This document shows positions 22,863-35,700 of a DNA stretch of 64,000 bases, in pieces. Source of the stretch: Scolanthus callimorphus (Eukaryota; Cnidaria; Anthozoa; Actiniaria; Edwardsiidae). The first letter of the stretch is position 1. Every line of letters starts with the position of its first letter. The position numbers and the translations under genes are program-made. The stretch is taken from assembly GCA_033964015.1 (NCBI GenBank), contig CM066920.1, forward strand, positions 12,305,912 through 12,369,911, written 5' to 3'. The notes beneath the pieces are model-generated. The model saw only the letters and a program-made list of their open reading frames with translations, had not been told where the DNA came from and did not search any database.

Positions 22863-25800
22863 ATGGATGCATTAATGAATCAAGCAGAAATTGCTGCCAG
22901 AAATGTAAGTTAAAAAAGTTGGGAGTTGAATAGTGCCAATGTCCCCACTAAGAATTTTCCTGGTCTCAACGGTATTTCTATAACTCAAAAGCTCAAGGAA
23001 TTAGATTTGCGGACATTGCTGTTGGCAGATCTTCATCAATAATACCTAGTGATATATCTACTATTTTACTAGTTATACAATGTGTGGTTCCAGAAAATAT
23101 CCATACCCCCTCCACGGAGAAGGGTGTTGAAAAGTGAGCCCCCCACCCCTCTGGCTCTGGAATTTCCAAGGAAAAATACAGTATTTGTATGGAAATGATC
23201 AGGTAAATTGATGCCCTCACCCCTCCGGAATTTCCATTGCCCTTCCGTAGGGGAGGAATGGATAATTTCTGGAACCACACAATGCTTTTGAGTAAATACT
23301 GTACAAGTTAACAATATCTTCAACACACCATTTTAGTTCAAAGAATCCCTAAAAAATACCAGATTTTCTTCAGCGTACCGTTTTTGTTCAAAGAACCACT
23401 AAAAAACACTGGATCGCTGATTTGTCCCCCTAAAAAATATGATGGTCATACCTACCATCCAAATAATTATAGGGAGTACCCCAAGAACACCCTCCCTCCA
23501 TGGGTCTGGAATATACATTGAGGAGCGACAGGTACAAAACGCAGGTCACAGGTCACACCCCTCCCGCCCACGCCCGTTGAAGATCTGATTCAGCCTTTTT
23601 ATCTCAATGAACACACGTGGGATGGATGCACGTGAACCACTGATTTTTTATTTGTTGCGTACGTGTGTTATCGTACTTGTTTGTGTATTGCGGTATACCG
23701 CTGTGGTCCTGTCGTATCCTATTTTGCTCAGTTATCTCCAGCCATACTTTTTCCATTCTTCCAGAGCTGCAGCCACAATTTATCGGCCTATTTTACTAGT
23801 ATATGGAAACACCTCATCGAGGCATTTGTATAGGTAATACAACATAATGACTGTCCACATGGTGAGTGTGAGACCTTTTTGAAAAACACAAATGCAGTAT
23901 ATTCCAAATTGAACGAAAAAAGTAATATGATTGCTTGTCAAAGCCCTACGTGAAGCTCCTGGTGCATTCTTTTCGTATTGTATCAATTTCTAACCACTCG
24001 GCCCCAAATGGCCAAAAGGATTTTCATGAATGGTTAGAACTATGGTGTATGACTAAAAAATGTAATTGTTTGAGACTGACTCCCCACACTTGCAGCTCGT
24101 AAGCTGAATTGCGCTGGGTCTCAACAGCGCCACTTGCAGCTAAGCGGTCTTTCAGACACTCAGGGTGGTCACTGCCAGAGGGTTTATTATGTCCCCAGTG
24201 GTTCTTTAAAATGTACCCCCTGAAACTGGATAGAGTAGAAAAGGCAAGATGGGACCCCGGTTTATTGTCTCATCAGATGAATGGTAAACGCGTATTGTGA
24301 TCATCGCAGTTAAGAAGCAATATCTAAGCGATTGCTATAAATAGCGATAACTGGTAGCAAAAAAAAAAACCTTCATGTGAGCACTTTTACCTTCAATCGC
24401 ATGGTCAGGTGGGAAGATTGGCGTGCCTATTGGGCAGATTAATTGTTCCGAATGGATGTCAATTGAGACGAAAAGGCGGAATGCAATATTCAACAGGGAT
24501 GGGCGGGAGGGATGTGACCTGTGACCTGCGTTTTGTACCTGCCGATTGAGGAGCCATTTTTGAACTTCTGGCTATATGTTGGGGGGTATAAACATTAATG
24601 CCACCAGGGCACAAATGTGACCTAAGAGCAGAAACTGATAGTTAATTAAGCTAATTGTGTGCTACTTGCTGTTTAGTATAAGGAGTTCTTGATGCTGTAC
24701 AACAGACTAACAGAGACGTGTTTCTATACATGTGCTACAAATCTCAACTACCGATCACTCACGTCAGAAGAGGTGAGTACCTGTGCCCTGACAGGACCTG
24801 ACATGGGGTGATGAGCTCCAATAGCAGATGCATCTGGCAACGCTGGTTCACACTAGCGACATAACAATGACAAAAGTGTGGGAAAATAATAGAAATGCCG
24901 AGGTTTCTTAATACAGCATGTTAACATTGTTTTATTTCTACAGTATTGTGTCCTTATTTAAGTAAATTTTTGATTGCGAGTGGGAGCATGTTTGTTTGCG
25001 TGATGCCAAGCTTATATTGTTGTTATGTCACTAGTTTTTAGAAGAAATACATGAAACTTGAAAATACATACTTTCTTGTTCTATATGTTTTACAGTCGGT
25101 TGCATCTACCTGTCTTATACATGCTCAACAAAAAACATGTTCTGTCAGCATGCGAAACTTCAAAGTTGTGACAGTTGAACTTCAAAGTTTGCCTGTTCAT
25201 GCGTGAAGCTTTGGTGACACTCATGAGTGGAAAATGTAAAAAGTTAAGTTGCTTTATTTCTTCCTGACCAGAAAAACTATGAAGCTACCAGAATATTAGC
25301 TTTTTTTTCAATGATTGCTCTTGAAACGAAATTGTGGACTTGAATATTGTGAGAAAAACTTTTCCCGTCAAAACATTGAAGTTTCACTTTCAAAACGTTA
25401 AAGTTTCCTGAGCCGACAGAACATGTTTTTGGTATGTGTGTAGATGGGTAGCTGTAACCAACGGTATAATACTTGGGCATGGCCAGTTTGTGAAAGGGGG
25501 AGGCAGGCTTTTTTGTTGCTATTTTAGCTGTATATTATTTAGAATTTTTCCCATCTTTGAAAATGTTGTGTCACTGCTTCAATCCAGTTTTATCTGATCT
25601 TGCAGGAAAGAAATATTAACGATTGGCATAATTTTGTAGCAGTTGAATAACTGGAAAATCTAGAAATTAGTAAATTAATGTACATAGACATAATTTTTAG
25701 GCCTAAGTGAAAAAGATTTTTTATCTAGGACATTTAGACCTGTACAATTTGGAGCACTGGGGTGAAAGTAAACTTCGAAAAATCTCTCTTCAGGCAGCCT

Positions 25801-25913
25801 GTGTCGAGAAGTGCTCTGACAAGTTAGTGAACCTGAACCATCGTCAGATGGCTGTTTTTATGGAAGTGGGGCCTATGGCAGAGAAAAAGCTGGGGACAGG
25901 CATAGGTGCATAA
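22863..25913 (+). CDS. TIMM10B: TIMM10B (Tim9b/Tim10b) small Tim chaperone, complete
   Basis: Small Tim proteins escort hydrophobic carriers across the mitochondrial intermembrane space; TIMM10B docks them on the TIM22 translocase of the inner membrane. Three exons, 22863-22904, 24677-24772 and 25794-25913, joined at GT/AG sites in phase 0, give 85 residues. The family hallmark, twin CX3C motifs that form two disulfides, is visible: Cys29/Cys33 (CFYTC) and Cys49/Cys53 (CVEKC), 15 residues apart. The stretch around [11 protein letters not shown] and the NHR motif after the second pair match animal TIMM10B better than TIMM9 or TIMM10. The human protein is slightly longer, with an extra C-terminal tail. 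Intron 1 carries a MITE and a 1-kb Mutator-like element. The gene is divergent from SMC1. Confidence 0.92.
23081..23281. mobile_element. TGTGTGGTTCC MITE family, copy 1
   Basis: Ends TGTGTGGTTCCAGAAAATAT and ATAATTTCTGGAACCACACA; about 200 bases with C-rich/G-rich interior. In TIMM10B intron 1. A second copy is at 52057-52256. Confidence 0.8.
23517..24554. mobile_element. Mutator-like non-autonomous element with 10-bp target duplications
   Basis: ATTGAGGAGC occurs at 23517-23526 and 24545-24554. Between them are inverted ends of about 50 bases: CAGGTACAAAACGCAGGTCA with GTGACCTGCGTTTTGTACCTG, continuing through CACCCCTCCCGCCCA. Long terminal repeats plus 9-11-bp duplications are typical of Mutator-like elements. 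No transposase ORF in the 1 kb interior. In TIMM10B intron 1. Confidence 0.75.
25131..25433. repeat. Inverted repeat AAAAACATGTTCTGTC in TIMM10B intron 2
   Basis: AAAAACATGTTCTGTC near 25131 pairs with GACAGAACATGTTTTT near 25418-25433; the interior repeats ACTTCAAAGTT and TTTGAAAGT-type words. Probably an old MITE. Confidence 0.5.
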
Positions 25914-25965
25914 AATTTTTGTATAGTCAAACTTAAAATGTATATAAAAGTATGGTGAAAGTTAT

Positions 25966-25971
25966 AATAAA
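25966..25971 (+). terminator. TIMM10B: Polyadenylation signal of TIMM10B
   Basis: AATAAA lies 53 bases after the TIMM10B stop codon, and a GT/T-rich stretch (TGTGTCTTGTGGTTTT) follows about 20 bases later, as expected for a cleavage site. Confidence 0.7.
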
Positions 25972-27196
25972 TTGAAACTGTCAATCTGTGTCTTGTGGTT
26001 TTATTTGAAACAAAACACAGCAAAAGCTACCTTCAACATAAAGGTAAAGTCCTATTTTGTTCTCTGTTTGTCTCGATCACGACTCCCGCAAAAACATTTT
26101 CAGAAGTGACTTACAGGTCAGGAACCTAGGCGCGGAACACTAGCTGGCAGAGCTTTTTAGACGCCTCTTGTAATATATGAGTAGTGAACAATTAACGGTC
26201 TCTATACACTGAAAGTTGCAGTGGCGGATCCAGGATTTACAAGGGTTCCGTTACGTTCGCCACTCCTTCGAAGACTGATACGGGCAATAAATAACAGGCA
26301 GAGCTCATCCCAATTATTTCCTCGTTCTATTGTATCTGAGGGGGCGTACATCTACTTAATTGACTGATATAACTTCCGCATCACATCAGTATAAATCAAT
26401 ATATATGTATTAAAAAATATAACAATTTCAAGGGTATCAATCCAATGGGCAGGGATCAAACGGTGATGAGAGTTAATGAGAGTTCCAACTATCATCCACT
26501 CTTATCTACTCTCACGAGAAGCGATCAAACGGTGATGAGAGTTGATGAGAGTCAGCGTGAGCATTAGCACCCATCCTTTCCGCGGCGGAGGAAAGCCTGC
26601 AGTTCTTTGGAATCAAGTGAACCTGCAGTTCTTTTGGCGGCAGCTGCTGACTGAAAAACTCGCATCCGCTCGATCAAACGGTAAACAACTCTATCATCGA
26701 CGCTCATGAAAATTTTGAACATGTTCAAAGTGCATGAGAGCGGATAAGAGTCGATGAGAATCCTTTTTTAAACTAGTTCAAATTAATTTATTTTTTTAAA
26801 TGCAAGCCAATATTCTAACAGTGGTATTTTTAGAAATAATGCGCTGTGCAATTTATTTATCTTTTTGATAGGTCGCATAGGTAATATAGCAAAGTGAAGT
26901 GAAATGAAGTTTAGAAACGACCCTCCCGTGCGCCAAATCTTTGCGAAAATTTTCTGAAACTTCTGGGGTCATCGCCATCTTCAAGAAAATTGCCAAAAAA
27001 ATTGCCATGAATTCGGAGCGATATCAAAGTGAATCGGATTTTTAACAGCAATCCACTATTCTTTCTGAGGCTAGCTATCTTGTACTGCCAACCTCCGACC
27101 TTCAAAATGCGGCAGTTGCGGCAAAATGTGTATGTGTTTTGGACCAACAAAAATGTAATTGCACTGTCTGTGAAATCACTACCCAAGATGAGAGAG
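25972..27196. other. Intergenic sequence downstream of TIMM10B
   Basis: No coding exon seen. At 26440-26770, GATCAAACGGTGATGAGAGT is repeated, with GATGAGAGT words in both orientations, suggesting a decayed inverted-repeat element. The rest is unremarkable AT-rich sequence. Confidence 0.45.
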
Positions 27197-27552
27197 CGGG
27201 GGCGCTTTCCATTTGACAAAAATAATGGCCGGTTCGAGTTTCCGGGAATTCCTATGGTCGAATGGAAAGGTTCAAACTGAAAAATCACGTGAACGTCTGC
27301 ACTGGAAATCGAAATAAGGGTGGGGAGCTTTCCTTACCACGATTTCGGTAATACCGGTTGGAAATCAATTAATGGAAAGCGTCTTTTCGGGGAAATAACC
27401 TGGAATTATGTCAAATGGAATTAAGCGATTTCCCCTAAAGTTTCGAAAATTCCGGGTTCTGGGGGAAAGCTCAAAAGGTTGTTCCGAATTTTTGTCCCGG
27501 GTTCTTGTCTTGGCGTTTTCCATTTGGATTTTGTCAAATGGAAAGCGCCCCG
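27197..27552. mobile_element. MITE with GGGGCGCTTTCCATTTGACA ends
   Basis: The left end GGGGCGCTTTCCATTTGACA pairs with the right end TGTCAAATGGAAAGCGCCCC. The interior repeats AATGGAAAG several times in both orientations. Upstream of PTPDC1. Confidence 0.65.
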
Positions 27553-27708
27553 GTTTGAGCCCCAATGAGGGATTTTGTTGAGTGGTCTCCCAAAAAGTAA
27601 ATTGCTTCTCAAATTTAAGCGGGAACCTCCCGCCAAAAGCGGCTGTATGTGGTTAAAAAAACTGACAAGACTTTGAAAAAACACGGTAAGGGAGCATTCA
27701 TAATTTAT

Positions 27709-28416
27709 CTAGAGGGGGGCCTATGATAATTTCCTAATTTTTTTCTTTTCATTTTTGAAGCCCCCCTGATGATCTCAGGGGTTTTTTCCTGACCCCCCCT
27801 CAAGAGATTTAAATTAATCAAAGAAAAATATCATAGCCCCCCTCCCCCCCCCCCCCCACCACTGACATATACATGTCAAACCCACAGCCATATTAAAGTC
27901 TTGTGATAGTTACTTGTGATAGTTACTGATCATGAAGATTGCTATTAATATTATCTATTTATCTTAAATCTTAAAATAGGTTTGTATAGTTTCAAATAAA
28001 CACTCAAAGAATTTTTTGATTGTTTACCACAAAAGACATAGGATAGAACACAGTACTTAAGCATGAAAGAAAGAGAGAAATGAATGTCCAGTTACTTTTA
28101 AATATAACCAGATGATAATCTTCCAATTCAGGAGTTTACACACTTTTACAGCAACTCCACTGATAAGAACCTAACTTAAAATTTAGCCTTAAAAGGTTAT
28201 TATGTCGAGGGGGATAAAATGAAAATTTTAGCCTAACAGGTTCTTAAAACCCAGGTTCTTATACGCGGGTTTTTTACTGTAATTTTTTCGGGAAAAAATG
28301 GTTGGCCCCCCCTATGCTCAATGTTATTTTTGTTGGAAATTTTCCATAGCCCCCCCTAAATCATATTAAGGAAAAACAGAGGCCCCCCCTCAAAATCATC
28401 ATAGCCCCCCCTCTAG
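27709..28416. mobile_element. Inverted-repeat element with CTAGAGGGGGG ends
   Basis: CTAGAGGGGGGCCTATGAT at the left pairs with ATCATAGCCCCCCCTCTAG at the right. Several further CCCCCC blocks lie inside. About 700 bases, no ORF, ending about 220 bases before the PTPDC1 start codon. Confidence 0.7.
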
Positions 28417-28539
28417 GCCACTGTTCAGCACGTTTTGTGTTTTTTTTTCCCCGCCATGACCTTTGTTACCTTGCCCTGTGGGGAGAGGGGTGTGAGTTAA
28501 TTTGTCCTTCGTGTTTTGATTGGTTGGATTTTCAATCCA

Positions 28540-28637
28540 TCCTTTCTGAGATCCAAGATGGCGGCTGATTCTTTCCGGCTCAGTGAAACAACTCGCCTTC
28601 CCTCTCAACTGCAATATAGCTGGGTGACTCAATAATA
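28540..28637 (+). promoter_or_regulatory. PTPDC1: PTPDC1 proximal promoter with YY1-type motif
   Basis: CCAAGATGGCGGC at about 28553-28565 matches the YY1 motif that commonly sits just downstream of TATA-less transcription starts. It is about 75 bases upstream of the PTPDC1 start codon, and no TATA box is visible. The upstream 27709-28416 is a transposable element, so the promoter must be compact. Confidence 0.5.
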
Positions 28638-31600
28638 ATGGCTAGCGAGTCTAATTCAGGACAAGTAAAATGGACTCATATGGCTCCGAAACATGTGGTC
28701 AAAAAGGACACAGCGCCGAAATACTCCCGTTTTGGGGAATCGATTCGCCATGTTACGCCGGGCACTTTGCAGTGTGCAATGTTTTGTGGAGGCAAACAAT
28801 GTAAATATGAGAACCCGAGTAGATTTAAACCAGAGGAAATGGCTGTGAAAGGGCTGTACTCGTCTTGGTAAGTGATCAAGAACAATATCAGAGTGTGCCA
28901 TTGAGATTTTCGCTTCGCAAAATTGAGAAATTTCTAGCTCGATTGATCTAGCTACTCGTTTTTTGTCGGTTTTGGTTTCCAAATGTTTGTTATCGTTTTT
29001 CGATTGTGTGTTTTCCAAGATTAGTAGATGGTGTGCGATTTACCTAAGGATTTATTGCTACGTTTATTTGTTTTCAGGATAACACAAGATATTCTGGCAA
29101 CAGCAAGACCTTCTACTGAAGTTATAAAAAATTTCAAAGTCCTCGAGCAGTTCAAAGAGTAAGATCACTTATTTTTATCGCCCTTATCTCTAATTGTCAA
29201 CCCTCGAAGTAAAGCAAACTTAAATGAAATACATTTGCTGAAATCCTAGATATTATCTGCACTTCATAACCGATATTATATTTTGCTTAAAATAAAATTG
29301 CCTTTTAGATTTTTATTTGGTATTGTTTATTTCATTAAGCCTTGAAGCTTACAGCAGAATGGAATACAATAGTCAATAGAAGAAAACTTAAGTTACTTAT
29401 GGAGGATATTAAACTGATAGTTATATTTTGGAACTATGCAATCCCTCATAATCAAAACATCTGCTGCAGGGAAACGGAAGCTCTTACAAATTGCGTTGAT
29501 CATCCTCGAAAAAAAGTGTGACTTTTTCCTCAGCTGCCAAAAAAATACAGTACACCTCCAGCGTTGGTTACCATAACAATGAGAAAATGTCTACATTCTG
29601 TCCTAAATAATAAATTAACCTAACGTTTTAGCTGGTTTTACGTAAGGTTTATAAGATGATAGAAGGAAAGAGAGTGCTTATATATCATAGCGAAATGTGA
29701 TTGCCTTATGAAGGAAAATCCATTAGCAACAGTAATTATTACTTTTTTGTCAAGAATGTTTTACTGCATATAAGTCAACCCTGCAATAATTTTTCAGAAC
29801 TGAAACATGAATGTCCTCATGCCTAGCAATCCAAAGGATGGTATTATCTGATGAAAATAATCTACTTTGTAGCACTCCCCAGATCAATTTCACCTTTTGA
29901 GATATCACCAATATCATTTTGATGCAGAAAAAAAATAATTATTGACTTTCTATATGATATCCCAATAACATTTATACTGCACACCTGCTGGATGCATTAT
30001 TTTAAGATAAAGCATCAAACATTAAGCCAAAGTTTGATCTGTTTAATATTTAAAAATCCATACCATCATAACATACGATAGAGGAAATGAAACAGCCCAC
30101 ACAAAGAAACTAAAGGAGGGAGAGGGGTGGGGGTTTGAGGGGAGGGGAGGGGAGGGGAGGATAAAATAATTATCCTTATTATTTTGCATTGAAAATTCCA
30201 GGATATGGTCCTACAAAATTTCCTTCATGTTGCTACCTTTTTAATAATGTTTGATTTGTTTATAAACTCCCAAATTACATTCATTTGATATCTGTTTTGT
30301 ATTGTTTGATTGAAATCATTTGATGAACAGTGGGTATTTGTGTCCTGTCACATTTGTGCTGCATTGCAGAAGTGCTCATTTATTTCTTCATGTCACCTTG
30401 TTTATCAACAGCTATGGCATCAACTCCATCATCAACCTACAGCATCCAGGTGAACATGTCAGCTGTGGATATGGACTCCAAGATAGTGGCTTCTCTTATG
30501 ACCCTGAGAGCTTTATGGAGAATGAGAGTATGTCACTAAATTACCTTTGATAAACATTAAGGGGTATAGAATGGTCCTTGTAAAAATGTGAGGCTTGTTC
30601 AGTTCAGATTTTGAATATGTCAGAGCTTGAAAGCTCAGAGTTTCAATTTAAAAGGCTTAAAAATAAAGACAAAGAGCAAACAGAAGCAGGATTAAAGTCA
30701 ACGTTTCGGACATTTAATTCTGTCCTTCATCAGGGTGGTTACAAAAAACAGTTACATGTCACACGTATAAACTATGAGGCGTGCGCGATATGGAAATTGA
30801 GTGTGCATGTGTAATTATAATACAATAAGAGTTCTTCTCGCAGGTTGAGGCCATCAGGGGCCATTGTCTTGAGCTTCTCAATCCAGTAGCCCTCAACTGA
30901 CAAGAGATCTTCTGCCTTCAAAACTTTTTTGATGCATTTTATCACCAGATCCTCTAGGGTATGTCCTACTTTGGTGGGATTGAAATGGGCCGCCACTGGT
31001 GATGTCTCAGCATACCTTCTGTAATAGTTGATAGTGCACTTGTGCATTCAAAATCTTTCATTTGAAAGGCTTGAAATGCTCAACCCAAACTGTATGTGGG
31101 CTTGATTTTTTTATTATTTTATTTTATTTTATTTTATTTTTTTTTTGGGGGGGGGGGGTGGGGGGTGAAATACTTGAGGCTTGTGAAGCTCAGATTTTTA
31201 TACACTGTACCAGTCCAGGTCATATGGATATATTGATTTTCGTCCCATGTTTTCACTATCCAGCCCCCCCTTTCTGAAATTCCTGAATCTGCCCCTGCAA
31301 GCTAAACAACATTCAGGGGTTTGAAATAGAAAAATCTTAATGACCAAAGGGGAGAGGGTATAAAATACAGTGTATTATTTGTAAAAATGTTTAAGATGTT
31401 TTTTTTCTCTTTCATTTCAGTTTTCTTTTACAACTTTGGATGGTAAGATTTTAAAATAATTTTACACCGTAACACCCATTTCTAAAGGCAATGCTTTGGG
31501 AATTGTCATTGAAGTGCAGTATATAGGATTCTTTGCTCTAGAGTCTGAGCACTAAACAATAGCACATGATGATCATTTTCAAACCCAGAGCTCCCCAGGC

Positions 31601-32715
31601 TTGTCACCTTGTGTGCATAAGTTTCAGTAGCAGCTGCTGATGCATGCACAAGATTTAATATAAAGCCATAGAGAGAAAGAGCTTCGAATGTCGGCCAAGC
31701 TGTCAATGAGCACAGGCACTGAGAGTGGTGACTGCCAGGGGATTTTAATACATCCTTCGTGAAAATGGGTAATGTAGTGAAGGCAAGAGAGACCTTGATT
31801 TATTGTCTCATCCTATAGGATCATGTAAGATCTGCACTTAGATTTTTCACCAGGGGACGTTTGTAGACTTTGATTGGACAATGTCTGATGGGAATAATTT
31901 CTGGCTCTGCAGATGGCTTAATCACATTGAACATTGAGCTGCATTGTCCAATGTGTCTATTAAGTAACATATTATGTTCATTCTAGGAATGACTATGGGG
32001 TGAGATCATTAGAGTCCATCCTAGACATGGTGAAAGTAATGTCATTTGCAATACAAGAGGGCAAGGTTAGACAACAAACTCCTTTTCAGATTATGTAGGA
32101 TTACTAACAACACTAATTGACTTATGTGATTATAGAGCACTACTGCTTGTTGTATCATTAAACCATTATCCTGCAAGATTGCACAGAATAGGGATGCAGT
32201 CCCATGCTGGCTAAATCAGAGGATATTCTGCAAAATTGAGCAGGATAATGGTTTTATTATTCAGCACATTGATACCGTAGCACAAAAATCCTTGGAAAAC
32301 ATTACTTATTGCATAATTATTTTGTTACTGGAATGTTGAGTTGAACACATCATATTTCCCTCAGATGACAGATATTGCAGGATACATGTCATGCACAGAA
32401 GACAGCTATTGCTGTTCCAATGACCATATTTGGGCAGTGCATCAATGTGTTTATAATAATTGAATAATAATATACAGTATCTGTTATTTATCTTTCCAGA
32501 CTGCTGTCCACTGCCATGCAGGTCTTGGTGGGTATAATCATATCTTTGACTTCTTACATCTTAAAACCATTACCCTTGATAGTTGGAAACTAAGCATTTA
32601 CTGTTTTTTCTTCCTCAGGTCGTACAGGTGTTCTTATCTGTTGCTACTTTATCTACTCCAGCAGAATGCCAGCTGAAGAGGTATAGTAAGATTTATGTTA
32701 ATTAATATGCAGCCA

Positions 32716-32748
<33 letters not shown>

Positions 32749-35700
32749 CTGTCCTCCTAGTGTACATACTTGTAATCACCACCATCCTTCCAAGTGCCAT
32801 TATTATTATTTATCAATTATGTGGATCAAAGAGATCTATTATGTATTAAGTGGTTTGCTGGGCTGTTAGGCCATTAGCAAATTACAACATCAGCTCATCC
32901 TTGAACATTAAGGTCCCTGTGGTCAGGACCAATATTGGATTTAAGGACTTTGTGTCTGCACAGTTTGTGTTAGTATGTCGAGTAATTCATAATCCAACCT
33001 GTCATTCAAAGCCATAGTTACTGTTGTGATGTCCCACATACAAATCAAGTTTAATAAACTATTATTATTAAGTTTCTCCTAAAAATGTCCAAAGATATTC
33101 CAATCCCCCTAAGGTTTACCAGATACCTTTATCTTCTGATCATCTCAGTTTACACTGTCCTAAAAGACAAAAAAAGTGCTGCAAATCAGACTGATTTCAG
33201 AAGTCAAAAAGTCATACTGTTTGTGGGACACGATCAGTCCCAGTGGGAGAATCTCCCTAACTCTGATTGGTATCTCCAGAGAGGGTGAAATGGCATCGTC
33301 ATCATCGTCAATGCCACCCAACTGTATATCGTCATGCCAACACAACATGCTTGCTACTGTCATCATCAATACCACTACCACAAACAATCATCACCATCAT
33401 CACCAGTACTAGCACCACCATCATCTTCATCTTTTACATTTTCTTTAAATCACTAGGCAATTCACCTGATGAGAAAAAACAGGTCAGTGAAAGATAAACT
33501 ACTGTAACTGTAACAGGGTTCAAAATGAATTTTCAAAATCTGCTCAAACTTGCTGGCTTTGTGGGCACTAGTACCAAAAATAGCCTGCACAACAACAACA
33601 AAAACGGACGCAGATAATATTCCAGCACATTAATTGACAAGACATGGTAATGAGTGTATGTATCACAGAGCAATTCTGCTCCTTCTGTAAAATTGCTGTA
33701 CAATTTACAATCGATTTTTGGTGTTTTCAAATAATAATAATATGGTTTATTGATGCCTTTCGCAGTGAACTGAATTACTGAATTATAGGTATAGAATGTG
33801 TATAGTTATATAATCATGCTATACGCCGGCTGCTATTTTGAACCCTGTGTTAAGTTTAGTTCAAATCCATTCCTCTTGAGAGGCGGGGCCCCCTTGAAGT
33901 TGAGTTGGCTCCCACCAACTCAATGAAAGGTATTTTCTGTCTTCCCTGATTACAGTATGACCAGTATGGCCTTCCTAGACTTAAACAATTTTCAAACAAA
34001 TGAACCTGATGTTCAAACAAAATTAAGGATATTTACTGCTTGGGACCCCAGTATTCCTAAATTGCCTTGCTGATTAAAGATTTTTGCCCTTGCGCAAGCA
34101 GAATGTTCTACTTCTAGTGCAAGCTACATTAATTTTTCAGTATTTGATTATTTCCCTTCGAATCAGAATGGATACAAATAGTGGAATATTTGAAACTTGT
34201 GTCATGCAATCTTGATCCACTGCACGCTCGCTCGATTTTGAAATCACATTTATTGTATGATTTCTGACCAAATAGGCCACTTGCACTAGCTGGGTCACCC
34301 AGTTAGTGCAAGTGGCCTATTGCACTCCACTCAATGGTTGTGTTTATAGGCCCAAGGCAGTGCAAACTCGAGGACAGATTGAATGTGTCAAGGATTTCTA
34401 CAAATTTCTATCGCACCATTGGGTTATTTTCCCATCCTCGTAAGTACTGTACTATTTTTTGGCTGTTTGATTGTTCATAGCCAACCCTAAAGGTTAAGCT
34501 CGCGTGTACCGGATGTTCGCAGTCTAATTGTTCAAGACTTGCAAAGTTTTAGTTAGATTAAATTAACATTAGAGCGGATTTCACATGACTGTCAACACTC
34601 GTTAGTAATTGCGATTGCTTTGCGTTCTCATTGGCTACTCGTTTTTTCTCAGCCAATCAAATTCTTTAGTAAATACAATTGCATAATTACTTAGTAATTG
34701 GTTCGGCTTGTGATTGGCTGAGAGAAAAGCCATTTAGGAGCAAGTGGTGATTTCTCTCGATTCTGATTGGCTAGTGATTGCTCAATTGCAATTGTTTTCA
34801 CGACAGTCATGTGAAAACCGCTCTATGTGTTGAACGTGGTCCACAGCCAATCCCATCAAAGTTAAACAAAGTCCACAATGTTGAATTGCTTTTGGATTCA
34901 TTGGTTTTGAATTGGTTTTTCTCCATTCAACATAGCGCGTTCAACAAATGTTGAATGAAATTGAATCAAATGTTGAACTGCTTGAGCCCCAGCATTATTA
35001 GATGATTTTTCACGTAATATTGGCGGATTATTTTTCCGACCCCGCACGGTATTTAACCGTGTAATACGGCTTTTTGCGTGTAATATGGCTGCGTATCTGC
35101 ACTCAGTTTTGGCCGGATATGGTAAAATGACGTCATAGTCGTATAATAATGGAGTATAATTGTGGCTGCGATTTTTCCTGCGCGAGTTGCAATTTCAACT
35201 ATGTAAACGAGATGCAAATCCGGTGCGATTTCTGTGCTCTCTTTTATTCAAATCGCATCAAGTTGCAAAGAGTTTCGAACATGTTTGAAATCTCCGTGAC
35301 ATCACGCGACAAAAATCTCGGAAGATCGCGCCGAGTTGCACCTAGTTTACATTAGCGGTTTTGAAATGACGTGTGCGTGCGAGAAAAATCGCCGCGACTC
35401 GCGCGACAAAAAATGCAGCAAAAATTATGTAAACGGACCTTTAGTTTGTTTGAATATGGAGCACTGGCGGAACTATTCTGGGAAAGACTGACTTTGACAA
35501 AACATTCAAGTCGTCGTATTTTGTTTATTAATTCTAGTCATCATGATGGCAAACACTTCACCCTCCATCACTACTTGACAAGGCAGAACAATCTACTGCA
35601 TGGGTTTGAGGCACGTGAGCTGAGAAATCTACCCAAGGTCAGCCCCTTCATTATAGCATGTAGATGTGTTCACATGATGCAGGGCCCGACCATATGGTCA

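Noticed and set aside
23069..23326. ORFs over the 23.1-kb region (WFQKLSIPP type)
   Set aside because: These are translations of the TGTGTGGTTCC MITE; the 52.1-kb copy gives the same peptides.
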